Positions 33,669 through 46,113 of a stretch of 64,000 bases of DNA are shown one piece after another (positions within the stretch are counted from its first letter, which is position 1; each line of letters begins with the position of its first letter). The notes beneath the pieces are model-generated. The model ran no database searches. It saw nothing but the letters and a program-made list of their open reading frames with translations, and was not told the origin of the DNA. The DNA lies in NCBI RefSeq assembly GCF_003171515.1, contig NC_089397.1, positions 1,798,001 to 1,862,000 on the forward strand, read 5' to 3'. Origin of the DNA: Pyrenophora tritici-repentis (lineage: Eukaryota > Ascomycota > Dothideomycetes > Pleosporales > Pleosporaceae). The position numbers and the translations under genes were made by a program.

Positions 33669-34384
33669 CTAGTCCTTCTTCATGATGGATTTGAAGTCCC
33701 AGTTATTTAGGTAGCCAGAGCCAATCTAATGACCATGTTAGTCTTTTCGATGCTGAAAACATCTACGAGAGACACTTCTTACACATAGGTATGTCGCAAA
33801 GCTGACCCAGCCAAGGTAGGGTGCGAGTAGCCAGCCACATACAGGATCGACTTGCCCCCAGACACTGGTAAGATAGGCAAGCGTCCCGCCAAGGGCAAGG
33901 ATGTCAACCGACGCGGCAATGGGCTGACCTAGGCCGAAGTAAAGAGGTGTCCAGAGCAAGTTCAATCCGAGTTGGATGGAGTAGAGTGTCGCTCCATGCT
34001 GTGATATGTTAGACCATGTATTTTCTGGTATAGTATCAAGAATTTTACAAGAGCAAGAGAGACTGTATGAGGGTTTGCAGAAGATGCACCGGTTGTGTAT
34101 GCACGATAGGCAGTGTAGCCCATGGTTGCATAGAGTGCGGTCCATACCGGGCCAAAGACGTAGCCAGGCGGATGCAGGGGAGGCTGCTTCAACGTCTTGT
34201 ATTGTACTTGAGAGACACTTGCTGCAGAGAGGGGTTAGGTTGCCTTTGCTTCGATTGTTGCTTTCCACTCACGACTAATTGCAAAGCCAGTAGCTGTACC
34301 GCATACCACCGGCAATAAGATGGCCACTGCTGGATTTTCAAAGACAAAGCTAGGAAGGGTAAGGGAGGGTATGTAGCTTGTCAT
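33669..34384 (-). CDS. TspO/MBR (translocator protein) family membrane protein
   Basis: Small five-helix membrane protein of the TSPO family, which binds tetrapyrroles and cholesterol-like ligands in mitochondria or ER. Four exons: 34384-34273, 34221-34049, 33998-33783 and 33725-33669; 185 residues. The start (MTSYIPSLTLPSF, then VAILLPVVCGTATGFAIS) is helix 1. PPLHPPGYVFGPVWTALYA is the family's P-P-x-W/Y-x-F-P-x-W motif. Later come LNLLWTPLYFGLGQP and LLAPYLGWVSFATYLC. The end, GYLNNWDF, is typical. Introns are 49-57 nt with CTAAC branches. Family assignment is strong; ligand and organelle are not visible. Confidence 0.87.
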
Positions 34385-35187
34385 ACTGTTTGCAATTGTG
34401 TCAAAGTAATTACAAAGTAAAAGGGTTCAATGAAAGCATTCAATGAAGTAGGAAGAGAAGATTGGTAACCTGATGTCGTGATGTTCTCGGTGCATCGGCG
34501 TTCCACCAGGGCACGCGTCGAATTTGACCCACTTTCCGTGCAGCCGTAGTGCAACGCTAACCGCGTCTCAGCCATCCTGGGGCTTCTCCAGCCTGCAGCG
34601 GTAGCCATCACCCTTCTTTCTGCCATCTCCATCTCCATAGCCATCTTTCTGGCCGGGAGACGCTTTAGCACATCGTGAGTGCACCACCTTCTCGTCCTTT
34701 AGCTACACCCAATTGTTCGTAACCCCTTCTCCCTCTTGTACGGCTATCTCGATAGCTCCCTATAGCTTTGTCCTCGTGGCCGTGCGCCTCGACCTGCCTC
34801 CTGCTACCTCTCTGACCTTCTCTTCTTGTGGCGCTGTCTCGTGTGTGATGCATCACCGCGGGCGTGCCATCCTCTTGTCACTTCTTATATGCCTCTTCTC
34901 CCTCGTTACTAATCGCGCCCCTTGCACGTCATCTTGTCCCTTATTTGTCCCCTCTCTGACACGAGCCATCATGGCAAACAGCTATCCGACGAGATTGCCT
35001 CTCGAGCACCGAATCGCACCTGTCGCTTTCTCCAGGCGAGATTGCGCGTCCAAGCCAGCGACATCTACGCGTCTTGCGCTCATGGTCAATCCCCCCGACT
35101 GCCTCGACACTACCTGAACACGACCGCCGTCTTGCGACTTTCAAACCTCTAGTTGGCCACATCTTATAAACCCGCGAATCTTCCACA
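34385..35187. promoter_or_regulatory. Divergent upstream region, TspO / ARS2
   Basis: About 800 bp between divergent start codons. The ARS2 side is pyrimidine-rich and has TTATAAA at about 35164-35170, 18 bp before the ATG. ORFs on both strands lack motifs. Confidence 0.4.
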
Positions 35188-38126
35188 ATGGACTCCTACA
35201 CGTACGACCATGTTGATGTCGATGCGCGCACATCGCTGACGGCTGGCAGTAGTGCCCGCGAGGATTCCAGGCCGCCGACCGACACGTACAGACGTCGTTC
35301 TCCAGGTAAGCTACCAAGTCTTTCTACTACAGTGATGTCCTATCCCCCCGTGAATCATCTTTGCGCGCATTGGTGCGATTGTGCCGTGCTCTCCGTTTGT
35401 CTCCCAAGCATCGCACTAGTAAAGAGTGACTGCGCAGACCACAGGACGCTTTTCGTCTTTTCGTCTTCTCGTCTTCTCCTCTTCACCCGCCCCTTCGCCC
35501 GACCTGAATACTGGATACTGGATACTGTTTGCTATACAGAGACTCTGCTAACATGCGCTATAAAGGTTCCGGAGATCGTAGGACTGGCAGGAGGCGATCG
35601 CGCTCACCCCAAAACATCGACCGATACCAGCCCGATCGCGCACGTGAATACGACGGTCCGCCTCGCCATGGCAATCGACGCCGATCCTCGCCCCCGCCGG
35701 TACAAGCTGGAATTGATCGATACGTGCCGGGCCAAGACAGCTTCGCGCCCACCTTCACGACGAACCCTGTCACAAATCCCATGCACCTTGAATACCAAGT
35801 CGGCTTCAACTACTTTGCTGAGTGGTGGCGCGTTGAGCAGCTCATGAAAGAAGAAAAAGAGCGCGCAAAGAACGGTGGCCGCAAGCCCGTTCTCAAAGGA
35901 GAGCGCGAAGCCCGAGAAGAGCGGGGCAAGGAGCGAGAACAGATCCAAGCCGCGTACGACGAGTACAAGGAGAAGCTGCAAGTGCAAATGGCCAAGACGT
36001 TTGTGGAGAAGCACAAGAACGAAGAGTGGTTCAAGGAGCGCTACGACCCAGACTACGACCTTGCCTTCAAGGAGAAGCTCCGTCAATACCGTCACGGCAT
36101 CTACGAGGAGTGGGAGCGACAAATCGACGAAGGCTACTACGACGAGTTCACACTTGAGGGCATCTACAAGAATGACTCAAATGGCGCTGGTGGCATCGTG
36201 GAGAAAGAAGAGGGCGAAACCACGGCTGCCAACGAGGTTCTAGGCGTGGGCGACCTGCTACCCTGCAAAGGTGGCGAGATTCGCGACGAGACTGCATTTC
36301 AGCCTACGCTACTCATCAAGACAATTGCGCCTACTGTCAACCGCGAAAAGGTCGAAGAGTTCTGCAAGGAACACCTGGGCGAAGGTCCCGGTGGCTTCAA
36401 GTGGCTTAGCATGAGCGACCCTAACCCTCTCAAGAAGTGCCATCGCATTGGCTGGGTGATTCTCAACCCAAGCGACGAGCAGCCCATGGTTATTGACGAT
36501 GATCGCGGCGATAGTCGGGATGAGGATGGAGAGCGCGCTGAGGAGAAGCATGATGTCAGCCAAGGCCCACAAAGCACTGCGCAGAAGGCTCTCGAAGCTC
36601 TTAACGGCAAGACCGTGATCGATGAAGTTCGTGGAAACTTCACGTGTCACGTTGGTATCCACGAGCCGCCTGCCGCCCCGCGCAAGAAGGCGCTCTGGGA
36701 TCTGTTCTCTGCACCGGAGAGGATTGAGCGTGACCTAGAACTGGCAGAACGCTTGGTACGGAAGCTCGACTCTGACCTCAAGCAACACCATGAAGAGGAG
36801 TTTGCCAACATCGACGCAGTTAGCAAGATCGAACAGCGTGTCGAAGACTTGCGTTCGAAAGGCTGGCTTCAACCCCCGGCCAACGCCCCGGTGTCTCTCA
36901 AGAAGGAGCGCGACCCGGAGGAGCTGGAAGAGGGCGAGGACGAAACCATGGAAGATGACGAGGGTGCTCTCGACGATGAAGTTGATGATGAGGAGTTGCT
37001 GGTCAAGAAGAAGAAGCTCGATCTTCTGATTGAGTACCTGCGACGCGTATACAACTTCTGCTTCTTCTGTGTGTTTGAGAGCGACTCCGTTCACGAGCTT
37101 ATCCGCAAGTGCGCTGGAGGGCATCTCCGCCGTCCACGCGCCAGTCTTACCACTGCTGCCAAGGCCACTGCGAGGGCCACTGCTCTAGGCGAGCTCTTCC
37201 CGTACCGGAAACAGGATGGTCCAGGCGATGCTGAAAACGGAGAGAGCGGTAGCCCTGTGCAAGAGAGAAAGCCGATGCGACTGAGCACCAAGAACCAACA
37301 GCAGCTTCAGCGAGCATTCAACTGGGTCAAGACATACGAAGAGAAGCTTCTTCAACTGCTGGAGCCAGAGAATGTCGACATCCGCAAACTCGGTGGCAAG
37401 CCTTTGGAGGAGGCGATTGAGGATGAGCTTTCCCGATACGTCAAGCAAGAGGATGAGTCCAAGTGGCGCTGCAAGGTCCCAGAGTGCACCAAGTTGTTCA
37501 AGGGGTCCCATTTCTGGCGCAAGCACGTGGAGAAGCGTCACCCAGAGTGGCTCGAGAAGTTACAGAAAGATGTAAGTGTTTGCATTACTACTCAAGAAGC
37601 TTTTGCTAATTCAAAACAGCTACGACTTGTGAACAGCTACGTCGTCGACCCTGCACACATTGCACCATCGAGGAGTGATGCCAATAGCAACGGCCACTTC
37701 CCTATGGGCAACCACGTGCAGGCAACGGGAACACCGCGGGGATTCAACTTGGCCAGTATGAACATGTCAATGGCAGCAAGCAACGGCATGCAGAACGGAA
37801 TGCATCTTGGAGGCTTGTTCAACCCTGCCATGGGCGGCAACTGGGATCCCAATGCTGTTCACGACGACCGTGCCGGACCGATGCGACGAGGTGGCCATCG
37901 CTTCAACAACCGGACTGGGCCCTATGATAGGCAACCACGTGACGGCCGTGGTCGCCCACCTGTCAATGGTGGTCGTCTGACCCCCCCTCGCGGTGGTCGT
38001 CCCGGCCCTCTGCGATATGGTGAGGGTGGACCTGGACCTGTGCAGTCTGTTCAAGGCCGATCTATCAAGAGTTACGAGGACTTGGACGCTGTTGGTGGTG
38101 GTGGCAGTGGAGAACTCAACTACTAA
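35188..38126 (+). CDS. ARS2/SERRATE-family RNA processing protein
   Basis: Adaptor of the nuclear cap-binding complex for RNA 3'-end processing and decay; the S. pombe relative is Pir2. Exons 35188-35305, 35566-37571 and 37620-38126; 876 residues. An RS/RR-rich N-terminus leads into the DUF3546 region (NPMHLEYQVGFNYFAEWW and a long charged helical stretch). A middle RRM-like part (LIKTIAPTVNREKVEEFC) follows. The Ars2 domain has YLRRVYNFCFFC and, near residue 690, a C2H2-type finger (WRCKVPECTKLF...HFWRKHVEKRH). The C-terminus is Gly/Arg-rich. Intron 1 is 260 nt. Intron 2 is 48 nt, in phase and without a stop, so unspliced transcripts would code for 16 extra residues. Confidence 0.9.
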
Positions 38127-39070
38127 GGAGGGTTGAATGGTTCTTTAAGCATAGTGTACGATGTGGAGAGGGTTGGCGTTTGTGAGGTGTTTTTTTCCTC
38201 ATCCAGGTCAGGCTGCCAGTGATAGTGTAGGCAGTCTCGTTGGGATTTCTTCTATAGGCGTCACGTGGTAATCTTGATGCCAGCGATGGCAATTCGACAC
38301 ATTCTCGTTATGGGATTGTATCATGTACACTGAGTAGATACTCCATATCAAATCGAGCCTAACGAAAGCCTGTCAGCCGTGATGAGATTTAGTGAAGTGA
38401 CACAATTAGAATCAAGATGCGGTTAGTAGGAGCAAAAGGGAAGACTCGGATATCGGATGGCTTGGCTAAGGCCAGAACCTGTTGGACTTTTACTTGGCCG
38501 GGGGGAAGCACTGTTGCGACAGATTTGGACATGGTTGCGGTCCGATGTCCGGCTCCGAGGAGGGGCAGACTGGCTGTAGATCTGGCGAAACCAAACATGA
38601 AGGCGTCGTAACCGTGTTCAGCACAAAGCACGGAAAGCTGTGTATACTGGCCAAGGACATTCACGAGGTCCATGGTGGGCGCAGCCAAGGCACGAAGATG
38701 CCGTGGCTTCCTTTGTCAATCCCCGCAGGTCTAAGTGGGCTAGGGCTGAGAGTTGCGTCACTCAGCCACGATAGTTTACGTGCCGACAGCAGGTCGGGCG
38801 CGGACACGACACTGCAGCGACCCGCATTGAGGAGAGATCTGTTTATCTGTCTCTTGTCATTGCCGTACCCGCATCTCCACACTGCACCAGCCTCAGCCGC
38901 AGCCACAGTTATTTCACTGCGGCTTGCCATTTGGGCGTCATACAACACGCGCGTCCATGACTGGCGGCGCAAGGACCTCAACGCACTCCTAATAAACTTC
39001 CACGCCCTATCTTCCTTCTTTCCGGGCGCGGCGCCTTAGCTCACATTTGCCTTTTGTATTAATTCACGTC
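38127..39070. other. Intergenic
   Basis: 3' flank of ARS2 and promoter of the PX gene. ORFs seen on both strands have no recognisable motif. Confidence 0.5.
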
Positions 39071-42000
39071 ATGTCCGCCAATCTGGATTCCCCGCCTGCC
39101 ATCCAGCTGAACGGCACTACCGAGCCCACCACCATGAACCCCCAAGCCCCAGTTCAGGAGTTCAGCCAGCAATCGTTGCGGCCGGCCGTGCCCATGCGCA
39201 ACGACACCAGCTACTCCAAGTTCTCCACCGTCTCGGTGCCGCCCGAGGGCTCCATCTTGACGGGAAAGCAAGAACACTGTGAGTCCGACTATGACGACGA
39301 CGCGCAGATTCTGGAAGAACTGACAACTGCGCAGATCTCAAGCGCGAACTCATCTCCCAGCAAACCAAATTCGAAATCGCCGAGCTCTCCTCCCCTACTG
39401 CTTTGAGGCGCTTTGGCGCGCCCTTTCGCTCAGATGCCGGCGAAGTTGCGCCAGAAGACTCGGAGCTGCCCCTCCTCCGCTACATATTCGTCAACCATGT
39501 CCGGAACTTTCCATTCCTGGACAAGGCCAAAGAGAAGGAGTTCTGGCAGGACAAACTCCAAGTTGTATGTTGATGAGGTCATAGTGGGTGGGAAGGGAGG
39601 AGCTGACAAAGTTGCTGCTGTAGTTCCTCGAATCCTTTGCAAGCAAAGACATTTCATCTTCTGAAGACCGGCTGGAGGAGACCAAGAGACGGAAGCTGGC
39701 CCTGAAGGCTGAGAAGCTGGTAGAGCTCATGATGGTCTCTGGAATCCCGACTGCATCCGGCTACGAAGAGAGGATACGCTTTGCCGAAATGGAAATTGTA
39801 GACCGACAAGCAGACGAAAAGGGTCTCACCATGAATGCACCGAGCGGACACTTCATCAATGGCTGGGACATCAACGTGGCAGGCGTAAGAACGACATCGG
39901 TCAAGAGACACCTCCGTTATCACACACATGCCGTAAGTAAGTACCTTCAGCCCAGACGGCACATTCTGATATTGTGACTATAGGAGTACATCATACGAGT
40001 CAAACAAGCCGGAGGCCAGGACATTTACATTGGCCGCCGATATGCAGACTTTGTGCAGCTACACAAGCGAATACGCCTTGAGCTTCCAGGCAAAGTCCTC
40101 GCTCCGCTACCGCGAAAAAACGCAAAAGATAGCCTTCTGCAACCAGGTGCTGATGACGACGACGCTAGCTCCATCTCTTCAAATTCCACACAAGGACCCC
40201 CTCCTCCTGACTCTGCCGAAAGTAACGGTGGCGGTGGACTTCGTAGCTACATCTTCGGCGGTGGACACAAGAAGAACAAATCGCAAACATCACTTGGAGA
40301 CCGTTCTCCGAGGCCTTCAGCCGACTATTCATCATATAAACCACCTCGGAAGCTGTACCGAGAAGAGCAGCGTGTTTCTCTTCGCGCTTTCCTGCGGTCG
40401 TTTCTGCATAATGACCGCATTGCCCGGTCCAACGCCATGGCAGAATTCCTGACCCACGATCCTATAGAGGTGAACGAGGAAGAAATGGAAGACATCCAGC
40501 GACGAGAAGAAATGGACAGGAAGCGAATCGAAGAGCAAAAGCAGTTCTACGAAGTTGCGCGGAAGCGAGCTGCGGAGCTCGACATTCACATGGAGAAGTT
40601 TAGAAGAGAAATAGTAGAGAGCAACGGGCTATCCCACCTGTTCGAAGAAGTCAGAGTCAAAAACAGCATCAGCGAACTCAAGCCAGAGTATCAAAAGTTT
40701 GCCGAGTGGCTGCGGATAGAAGTCGCTGCAACCATCTACCATTTATTCTTAGCCGAAGACAACTCACCAGAGCTTTTCGCGCAGGCGAAGCGTATACACT
40801 CGCTCGTGCCATACAGCGTCCTCAAGAACGTCATCAGGATAGCGAACCCTGCAGCAGTCATGAGTGGAGTTCTCGATCTTTTCCTCGCACAACCGTTCGG
40901 TGCCCGGTCGCTACTTCAACGCATATTCGGCATGGCCATCAACGACGGTGTTACCTCTGTGGGGAAGACGATTGAGACGCTCGGATCTACTAGGATTAAG
41001 GACGAGGTGCTCTGCAACAAGATCAAAGCATATGTACAGGCGGATGAGGCTGTCAAGGACGTGATACGCGAGGAAGCTGCCCGTGACAACGTAGATGTGG
41101 TGGTGACCATATTGCGATCAGAGTTCTTTGAACCGGAACTGACACCGCAACAAGTCGAGAAGGTGTTTAATGCCTATGTAGCGTGGAACAACGCCGTCGA
41201 AAATGTGAGATCAAGACGCCTCAGCCGGACAACGAGCAACCGCAGCACTACCAGCCTAGCAACTAACGCGGCCAACCAGGTCGAAAAGGAAATGCGGTCA
41301 GGCGCTGAGCTCTTCGCACATTTGAAGCAATACCTGAAGCTCTGTCTCCGACAAAGAGATAAGCTCATGATGCTCCAAATCATCGAAGAGGTGAGTTTAT
41401 TAGGATTGCCCATAGAATTTTTACTAACGCCAGCAGCCAACAACTCTCCAACTCTTCAGGGACCTGTTCACAATCTTCTACGAGCCTCTTGTGCGCGTTT
41501 ACAAGTCCGCAAACGTATACAACAGTATCACCGACTTTGCCCTCTTCGCCGACGACACCATCAAAACGATCGAAGCTTGCCAACGACAGGAAGTCTCAGC
41601 AGATCCCAACCAAACCGTACAAGCCTTTATTGATTTGTGCGCACGCCATGAGGGCAACTTCTACAAGTTTGTTCACGAAGTACACAAGCACGACAACGGC
41701 CTTTTCGGCCAGCTGATGGGCTGGCTTGAGGGTATTCTGGATTTCCTCCGTCATGGACCCGGTAGCGGCGGTAAGCTAGACATGAATGCGTTGTTCCAGG
41801 GTGGCATGGATGCGGGCATAATCGACAAAGAAAAGGCTGTTCAAGAGATCAATAGCCTGATCAAGTGGCAAATGGCAAGAAAGAAGTGGCATCAAGATAA
41901 GACGAGGCAGAAGATGGCTAGTGGTGATGAGCCCGATGCACTCATGGGTGGTATCGCTGGGTTCAAGTCGAGTGACTTTGGTCTCAATCCGGTTTGTGCC

Positions 42001-42272
42001 TATCCGTCTATAATTTCGTTCACATGCTAACAGTTTTGTAGATGGATCTTCAGGATCTGGAACTAGACGCTGATGGCAGCGACTCGGAGAACTCGGAAGA
42101 CATGGACGACGCAGACATTGCTGACCCCATTGAAGCAGAGCGCAAGAGTAGAGCTCGTGCCGCTGAGAAGCTGCGGAGAAAGGCAGGCGAACCAAAGAAG
42201 CCGGATATTGTCGAGCTGAACAAGCTTAGCGAGGGGTTCAACAGCATGCTTAGGAACGTGCTTGCATCGTAG
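39071..42272 (+). CDS. PX domain protein with PX-associated and DUF3818 domains (yeast Ypr097w/Lec1-like)
   Basis: Phosphoinositide-binding protein; the yeast relative Ypr097w (Lec1) is linked to lipid distribution. 979 residues, six exons: 39071-39278, 39335-39564, 39624-39932, 39984-41390, 41437-41991, 42042-42272. The N-terminal PX-associated domain (about 65-200) begins LTGKQEHYLKREL. The PX domain (about 220-300) has YIIRVKQAGGQDIYIGRRYADF. DUF3818 occupies most of exons 4-5 (for example LRAFLRSFLHNDRIARSNAM and FYEPLVRVYKSANVYNSI). An acidic, helical tail ends the protein. The exon 5 acceptor is CAGCAG, so one Gln may be optionally included. The exon 5 donor is weak (GTTTGT) but required by frame. 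Confidence 0.88.
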
Positions 42273-42904
42273 GCTGTTCATTGATTATACCGGAAGGACG
42301 GAGATTTTGTACGGCGGTGACTCGTATCAAACCTATAGAGCATCCTAGTTGTCTTCGCAACCTCAATGATATTATCGAACCTACCTGTACAACTGATTCA
42401 ATCATTTTATCCTCATCCTTGTACCCCCCAGCCACAGTACACGAACTTGTGGCGCTCGACGTTCGGTGGTGGAGCCGCGCCGCGCCCGTTTAGATGCAGG
42501 TGCCTGCCGAATTCATACTAGCGTCAACACGGGCCGGAGCTAAGCAATCAGTCGCATAGCTGTCCTTTAGTTTCAGCCGAACAAGTCGCAACGTCAACGC
42601 GCCGCTTACTTTCTTACCTGTTCTTTTCTCTGTACAATGATATTGCGGCTTTGGCACAAACGGTGCTGATTGTTCATTCCTTTCCCCTATACACGCTCAA
42701 TTACATTGTCAATTGCACTCGTAAACCCGGTGATTCGGTCCCACATTCAAGACACGAGCCAAATACCGAGATCACACTCGGTAACACCCTCCACCCCGCG
42801 GTTTTAGCCTGGAATCACTTTTCCCTGAGAATCTCACCACTCGAAAGTTGATTCCTTCAACTCACCCCTCAACAATTTCAACTACCCTGCAGCGGTAGCC
42901 CAAG
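42273..42904. other. Intergenic
   Basis: Between two plus-strand genes; presumably the ERV46 promoter and leader. Nothing recognisable. Confidence 0.4.
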
Positions 42905-44320
42905 ATGCCGGTCAAATCGCGATTCAACAAGCTCGACGCCTTTACCAAGACGGTCGAGGATGCGCGCGTACGTACAACGTCTGGTGGGATCGTCACAATC
43001 GCCAGCTTGCTGGTAATCTTCTGGTTGTCATGGGGCGAGTGGGCAGACTACAGGAGAGTGACTGTGAGACCGGAACTCATGGTGGACAAGGGCAGAGGAG
43101 AGCGCATGGAGATTGCCATGAACGTGTCGTTTCCGCGAATCCCGTGTGAACTGCTCACGCTCGACGTCATGGATGTGTCTGGGGAGTTGCAAATGGGTGT
43201 CACGCATGGTATCAACAAGGTGCGATTGAGTCCCGAGGCCGACGGCAGCAAGGTGATTGAAACCAAGGCTTTGGATCTGTAAGTACATCTACATTATTTG
43301 GTTTGGAGACATGCGCTGATAATAACTACAGGCACGCCGATGAGGCCTCACATTTGGCCCCCGACTACTGTGGCCAATGTTATGGCGCACCTCCCCCCAC
43401 CAACGCAAAAAAGCCCAACTGCTGCAACACCTGCGACGAAGTCCGCGACGCCTACGCCTCGATATCATGGTCTTTCGGCCGCGGTGAAGGCGTAGAACAA
43501 TGCGAACGCGAACACTATGCTGAACACCTCGACCAACAACGTCAGGAAGGATGTCGCCTGGAAGGTAGTATCAAGGTCAACAAGGTTGTGGGCAACTTCC
43601 ACTTCGCGCCCGGAAAGTCCTTCTCCAACGGCAACCTTCACGTGCACGACCTGGAGAACTACTTCAAGGACGATTACGCGCATACATTTACCCACCGTAT
43701 CCACCAACTCCGCTTTGGCCCTCAACTTAGCGACGTTGTGGTCCGGGACATGCAGAAGAAGCATTTGGATTCTGGTCATAACGGATGGTCGAACCATCAC
43801 GTCAACCCTCTTGACAACACCGTGCAGCATACCGATGAGAAGGCATACAACTACATGTACTTCATCAAGGTCGTATCCACTGCATACCTGCCACTTGGCT
43901 GGGAACAGGAGTTTCCCCATCCTTCCAAGTACAGCGACATCTTGGGTACCACTATCGACGAATCATACAAGGGTAGTATCGAGACACATCAGTACTCTGT
44001 TACGAGTCACAAGCGCAGTCTGCAGGGTGGTACCGACGAGAAGGATGGGCACAAAGAGAGGATCCATGCTAGGGGCGGTATCCCAGGTGTATTCTTCTCA
44101 TATGTAAGTCGGCTCCTCTGATCTCACCACTTAATACTAACAATTACGTCAGGACATCTCACCCATGAAGGTGGTCAACCGCGAAGTGCGCGAAAAGTCC
44201 TTTTCGGGATTCCTGGTGGGTCTCTGCGCCGTCATCGGCGGTACGCTTACCGTTGCCGCGGCCATTGACCGCGCGTTGTACGAGGGCGTAAATCGCATCA
44301 AGAAGAGCCACGCGCAGTAA
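42905..44320 (+). CDS. ERV46: COPII vesicle receptor ERV46 (ERGIC-3)
   Basis: Membrane protein that cycles between ER and Golgi with Erv41 and retrieves ER proteins. Exons 42905-43278, 43332-44103 and 44153-44320; 437 residues. Start MPVKSRFNKLDAFTKTVEDA is typical. A first membrane span lies at about 26-43 (GGIVTIASLLVIFWLSW). The luminal part holds the conserved Cys cluster CGQCYGAP and CCNTCDEV and the HDLENYF and NPLDNT blocks. The second span (FSGFLVGLCAVIGGTLTVAA) is near 400-420, followed by a short basic cytosolic tail. Length and topology match the family. Introns have GTAAGT donors. Confidence 0.93.
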
Positions 44321-45153
44321 GTGTAAGTAAGTAGCGGTCATGCAGACCAAATCATCCCAAAGGAAAAAAACAAACGGGAATGTGGATATGGTTCGGTTCT
44401 TGTGGTGTTGGTGCATTTTGTAGTCAGGAGTTTGGGCGTCGCATAAAGGTCACGCGACCGGATCTGTGTCGGCGCAGAGTGGTGATGAAGGCGGGTTCGG
44501 CATGTATGTTTATAGATGGAATATTGAATACCGGATTATGTGTACATGATTTTGAGTGCTGAGGGTCTCCTGGCTTGATTGAAATGTGTGTCATGTGATT
44601 GTCTTGACTGGGCCCGGATGTATCCACCGTGCTGAGAGCGAGCTGATGACGTGTCTTGAGAGATTTAAATTTTTTAATGCAATTGTAATGAGTACGTTGA
44701 GAGTTGGACTCATCGTTATGTCGCATACGATGATCCGCAACGATCATAGTGTAAGCGAGCTGAGATGTGTATGAAATGGCAGTAAAGTTTACATGTGTAT
44801 TACACAAAGCTTGGTATTGTGTAGAAAATTTGTAGGGTGCGTACCCACATATACAGAATGTACGTCAATACCTTACTAAACAATACGAAATAAGTGAAGT
44901 CAAGGGACAATACCGACGTGTAATCATGTACGTCGACTGACCAATAAGAATTGCTACCTATGCGGAAGTCGCGCGTCTTGGCATTTGGCGCACGGACTCC
45001 TCTTCAATATAGTCTGGCACGTTTCTCTATTCTTGCTTCAAGTCACTTGTACTCCTCTCTCACAACACAAATACCAACTCTACTCCAAAACACACCAAAA
45101 CCAACGCTCGAACACACACAAACACACACAACCCAAAGTTCAACTCCTCCAAA
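44321..45153. other. Intergenic with a dispersed 52-bp repeat
   Basis: Contains the repeat listed at 44685-44736 and AT-rich sequence. The leader of the next gene is at the right end (CA-rich). No gene supported. Confidence 0.45.
44685..44736. repeat. Dispersed 52-bp repeat, copy 1
   Basis: GTAATGAGTACGTTGAGAG...CGCATACGATGATCC; 49 of 52 bases match the copy at 52439-52490. The centre is partly palindromic (CATCGT..ATG..CAT.ACGATG). Read on the minus strand, both copies encode DHRMRHND followed by SQRTHY two or three residues later. Confidence 0.7.
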
Positions 45154-46113
45154 ATGAACACCCAACATCAACCACGCGCAAGGGGACGTGGCCGCGGACG
45201 CGGTCGCGGTAACTTCCAGCAAACAAGCAACGACGGTGACCAAATGATGGTCGACAGTGAGCAGTCTCGCGGGTACCGCGGCAGAGGCCGTGGGCGAGGG
45301 CCCCGAGGCGGCCGAAACCACTTCCAGAGCGATGACCGCTCCAAAGATGAGCCCATGGACAAAGAGAAGCTCAAGTCAAATCCCTCTTACCCGCTCATGG
45401 AAGGCTTCCTCACCCGCCGCTATGATGCGCCAAACAAGCTCCTCAACCTCTCCACCATCGCCAGCGACCAAGAAATCCTGGAAGCAGGAATGTTCGCGAC
45501 AGAAGGTGCCCAGAAGAAGTTCTTCCCGGCCCTGATGATCATCTGCGACGCCATCCTCGAGACGCAAGAAGCCAAAGAGCAAGCCATCCACAGCGTCACT
45601 CTTGCAGGCAACAACCTCGAAAACACACACGCAGTCTACCAACTCTGTAACCACTTCCGCCACATCCAAAACCTCGACCTCAGCAATAACGCTTTCGCAA
45701 CGCTGGACGCACTCAAGCCATGGAAGGGCCGCTTCAGAAACGTCGAGCACCTCATCGCCGACCCCTTCCCCAGTATGGACTGGGAAGATGAGATCACCTC
45801 ATGGTTCCCCAAGCTGAAAATTCTCAACGGCACCCAAGTCCGACCTAGCGCATCGGCAACCGACAAGCACACTACAAACGCACAGCAAATACCCCCACCA
45901 TCCGTCACTCCCACACCACCACTACCAGCCCCTGAATTTGCCGACCCAGAGCAGCAGGCCAAAGAGGAGATGATTGCCTATGTGCAGCGCGAAACCAACC
46001 TGACACGTGACTACGCCATTCAGTGTCTCGAAGCCGGTCAGTGGAACCTCGAACAAGCCGGCGCTCTCTTCACACAAAGCCGCGACTCTCTACCAGCCGA
46101 AGCATTTAATTAG
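45154..46113 (+). CDS. Short Mex67-like mRNA export protein lacking the NTF2-like domain
   Basis: 319 residues, single exon. Residues 1-55 are RG-rich (RGRGRGRGRG and RGRGRGRGPRGG). Residues 84-230 match the Mex67/NXF leucine-rich region: NKLLNLSTIASD, FFPALMIICDAI, the consensus-like NLDLSNNAF, and FPKLKILNGTQVR. Residues 231-262 are a Pro/Thr-rich linker. Residues 264-312 match the TAP-C/UBA-like domain that binds nucleoporin FG repeats (YVQRETNLTRDYAIQCLE, then GQWNLEQA). In Mex67 the NTF2-like domain that binds Mtr2 sits between LRR and TAP-C; here only about 30 residues remain. It is likely a paralogue, since full Mex67 is essential. No frameshift is visible. Confidence 0.8.
   Translation: MNTQHQPRARGRGRGRGRGNFQQTSNDGDQMMVDSEQSRGYRGRGRGRGPRGGRNHFQSDDRSKDEPMDKEKLKSNPSYPLMEGFLTRRYDAPNKLLNLSTIASDQEILEAGMFATEGAQKKFFPALMIICDAILETQEAKEQAIHSVTLAGNNLENTHAVYQLCNHFRHIQNLDLSNNAFATLDALKPWKGRFRNVEHLIADPFPSMDWEDEITSWFPKLKILNGTQVRPSASATDKHTTNAQQIPPPSVTPTPPLPAPEFADPEQQAKEEMIAYVQRETNLTRDYAIQCLEAGQWNLEQAGALFTQSRDSLPAEAFN

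Noticed and set aside
37561..37625. Treating ARS2 exons 2 and 3 as one continuous exon
   Set aside because: The 48-nt segment has full intron signals and its translation is unlike the flanking conserved sequence; kept as an intron, with retention noted.
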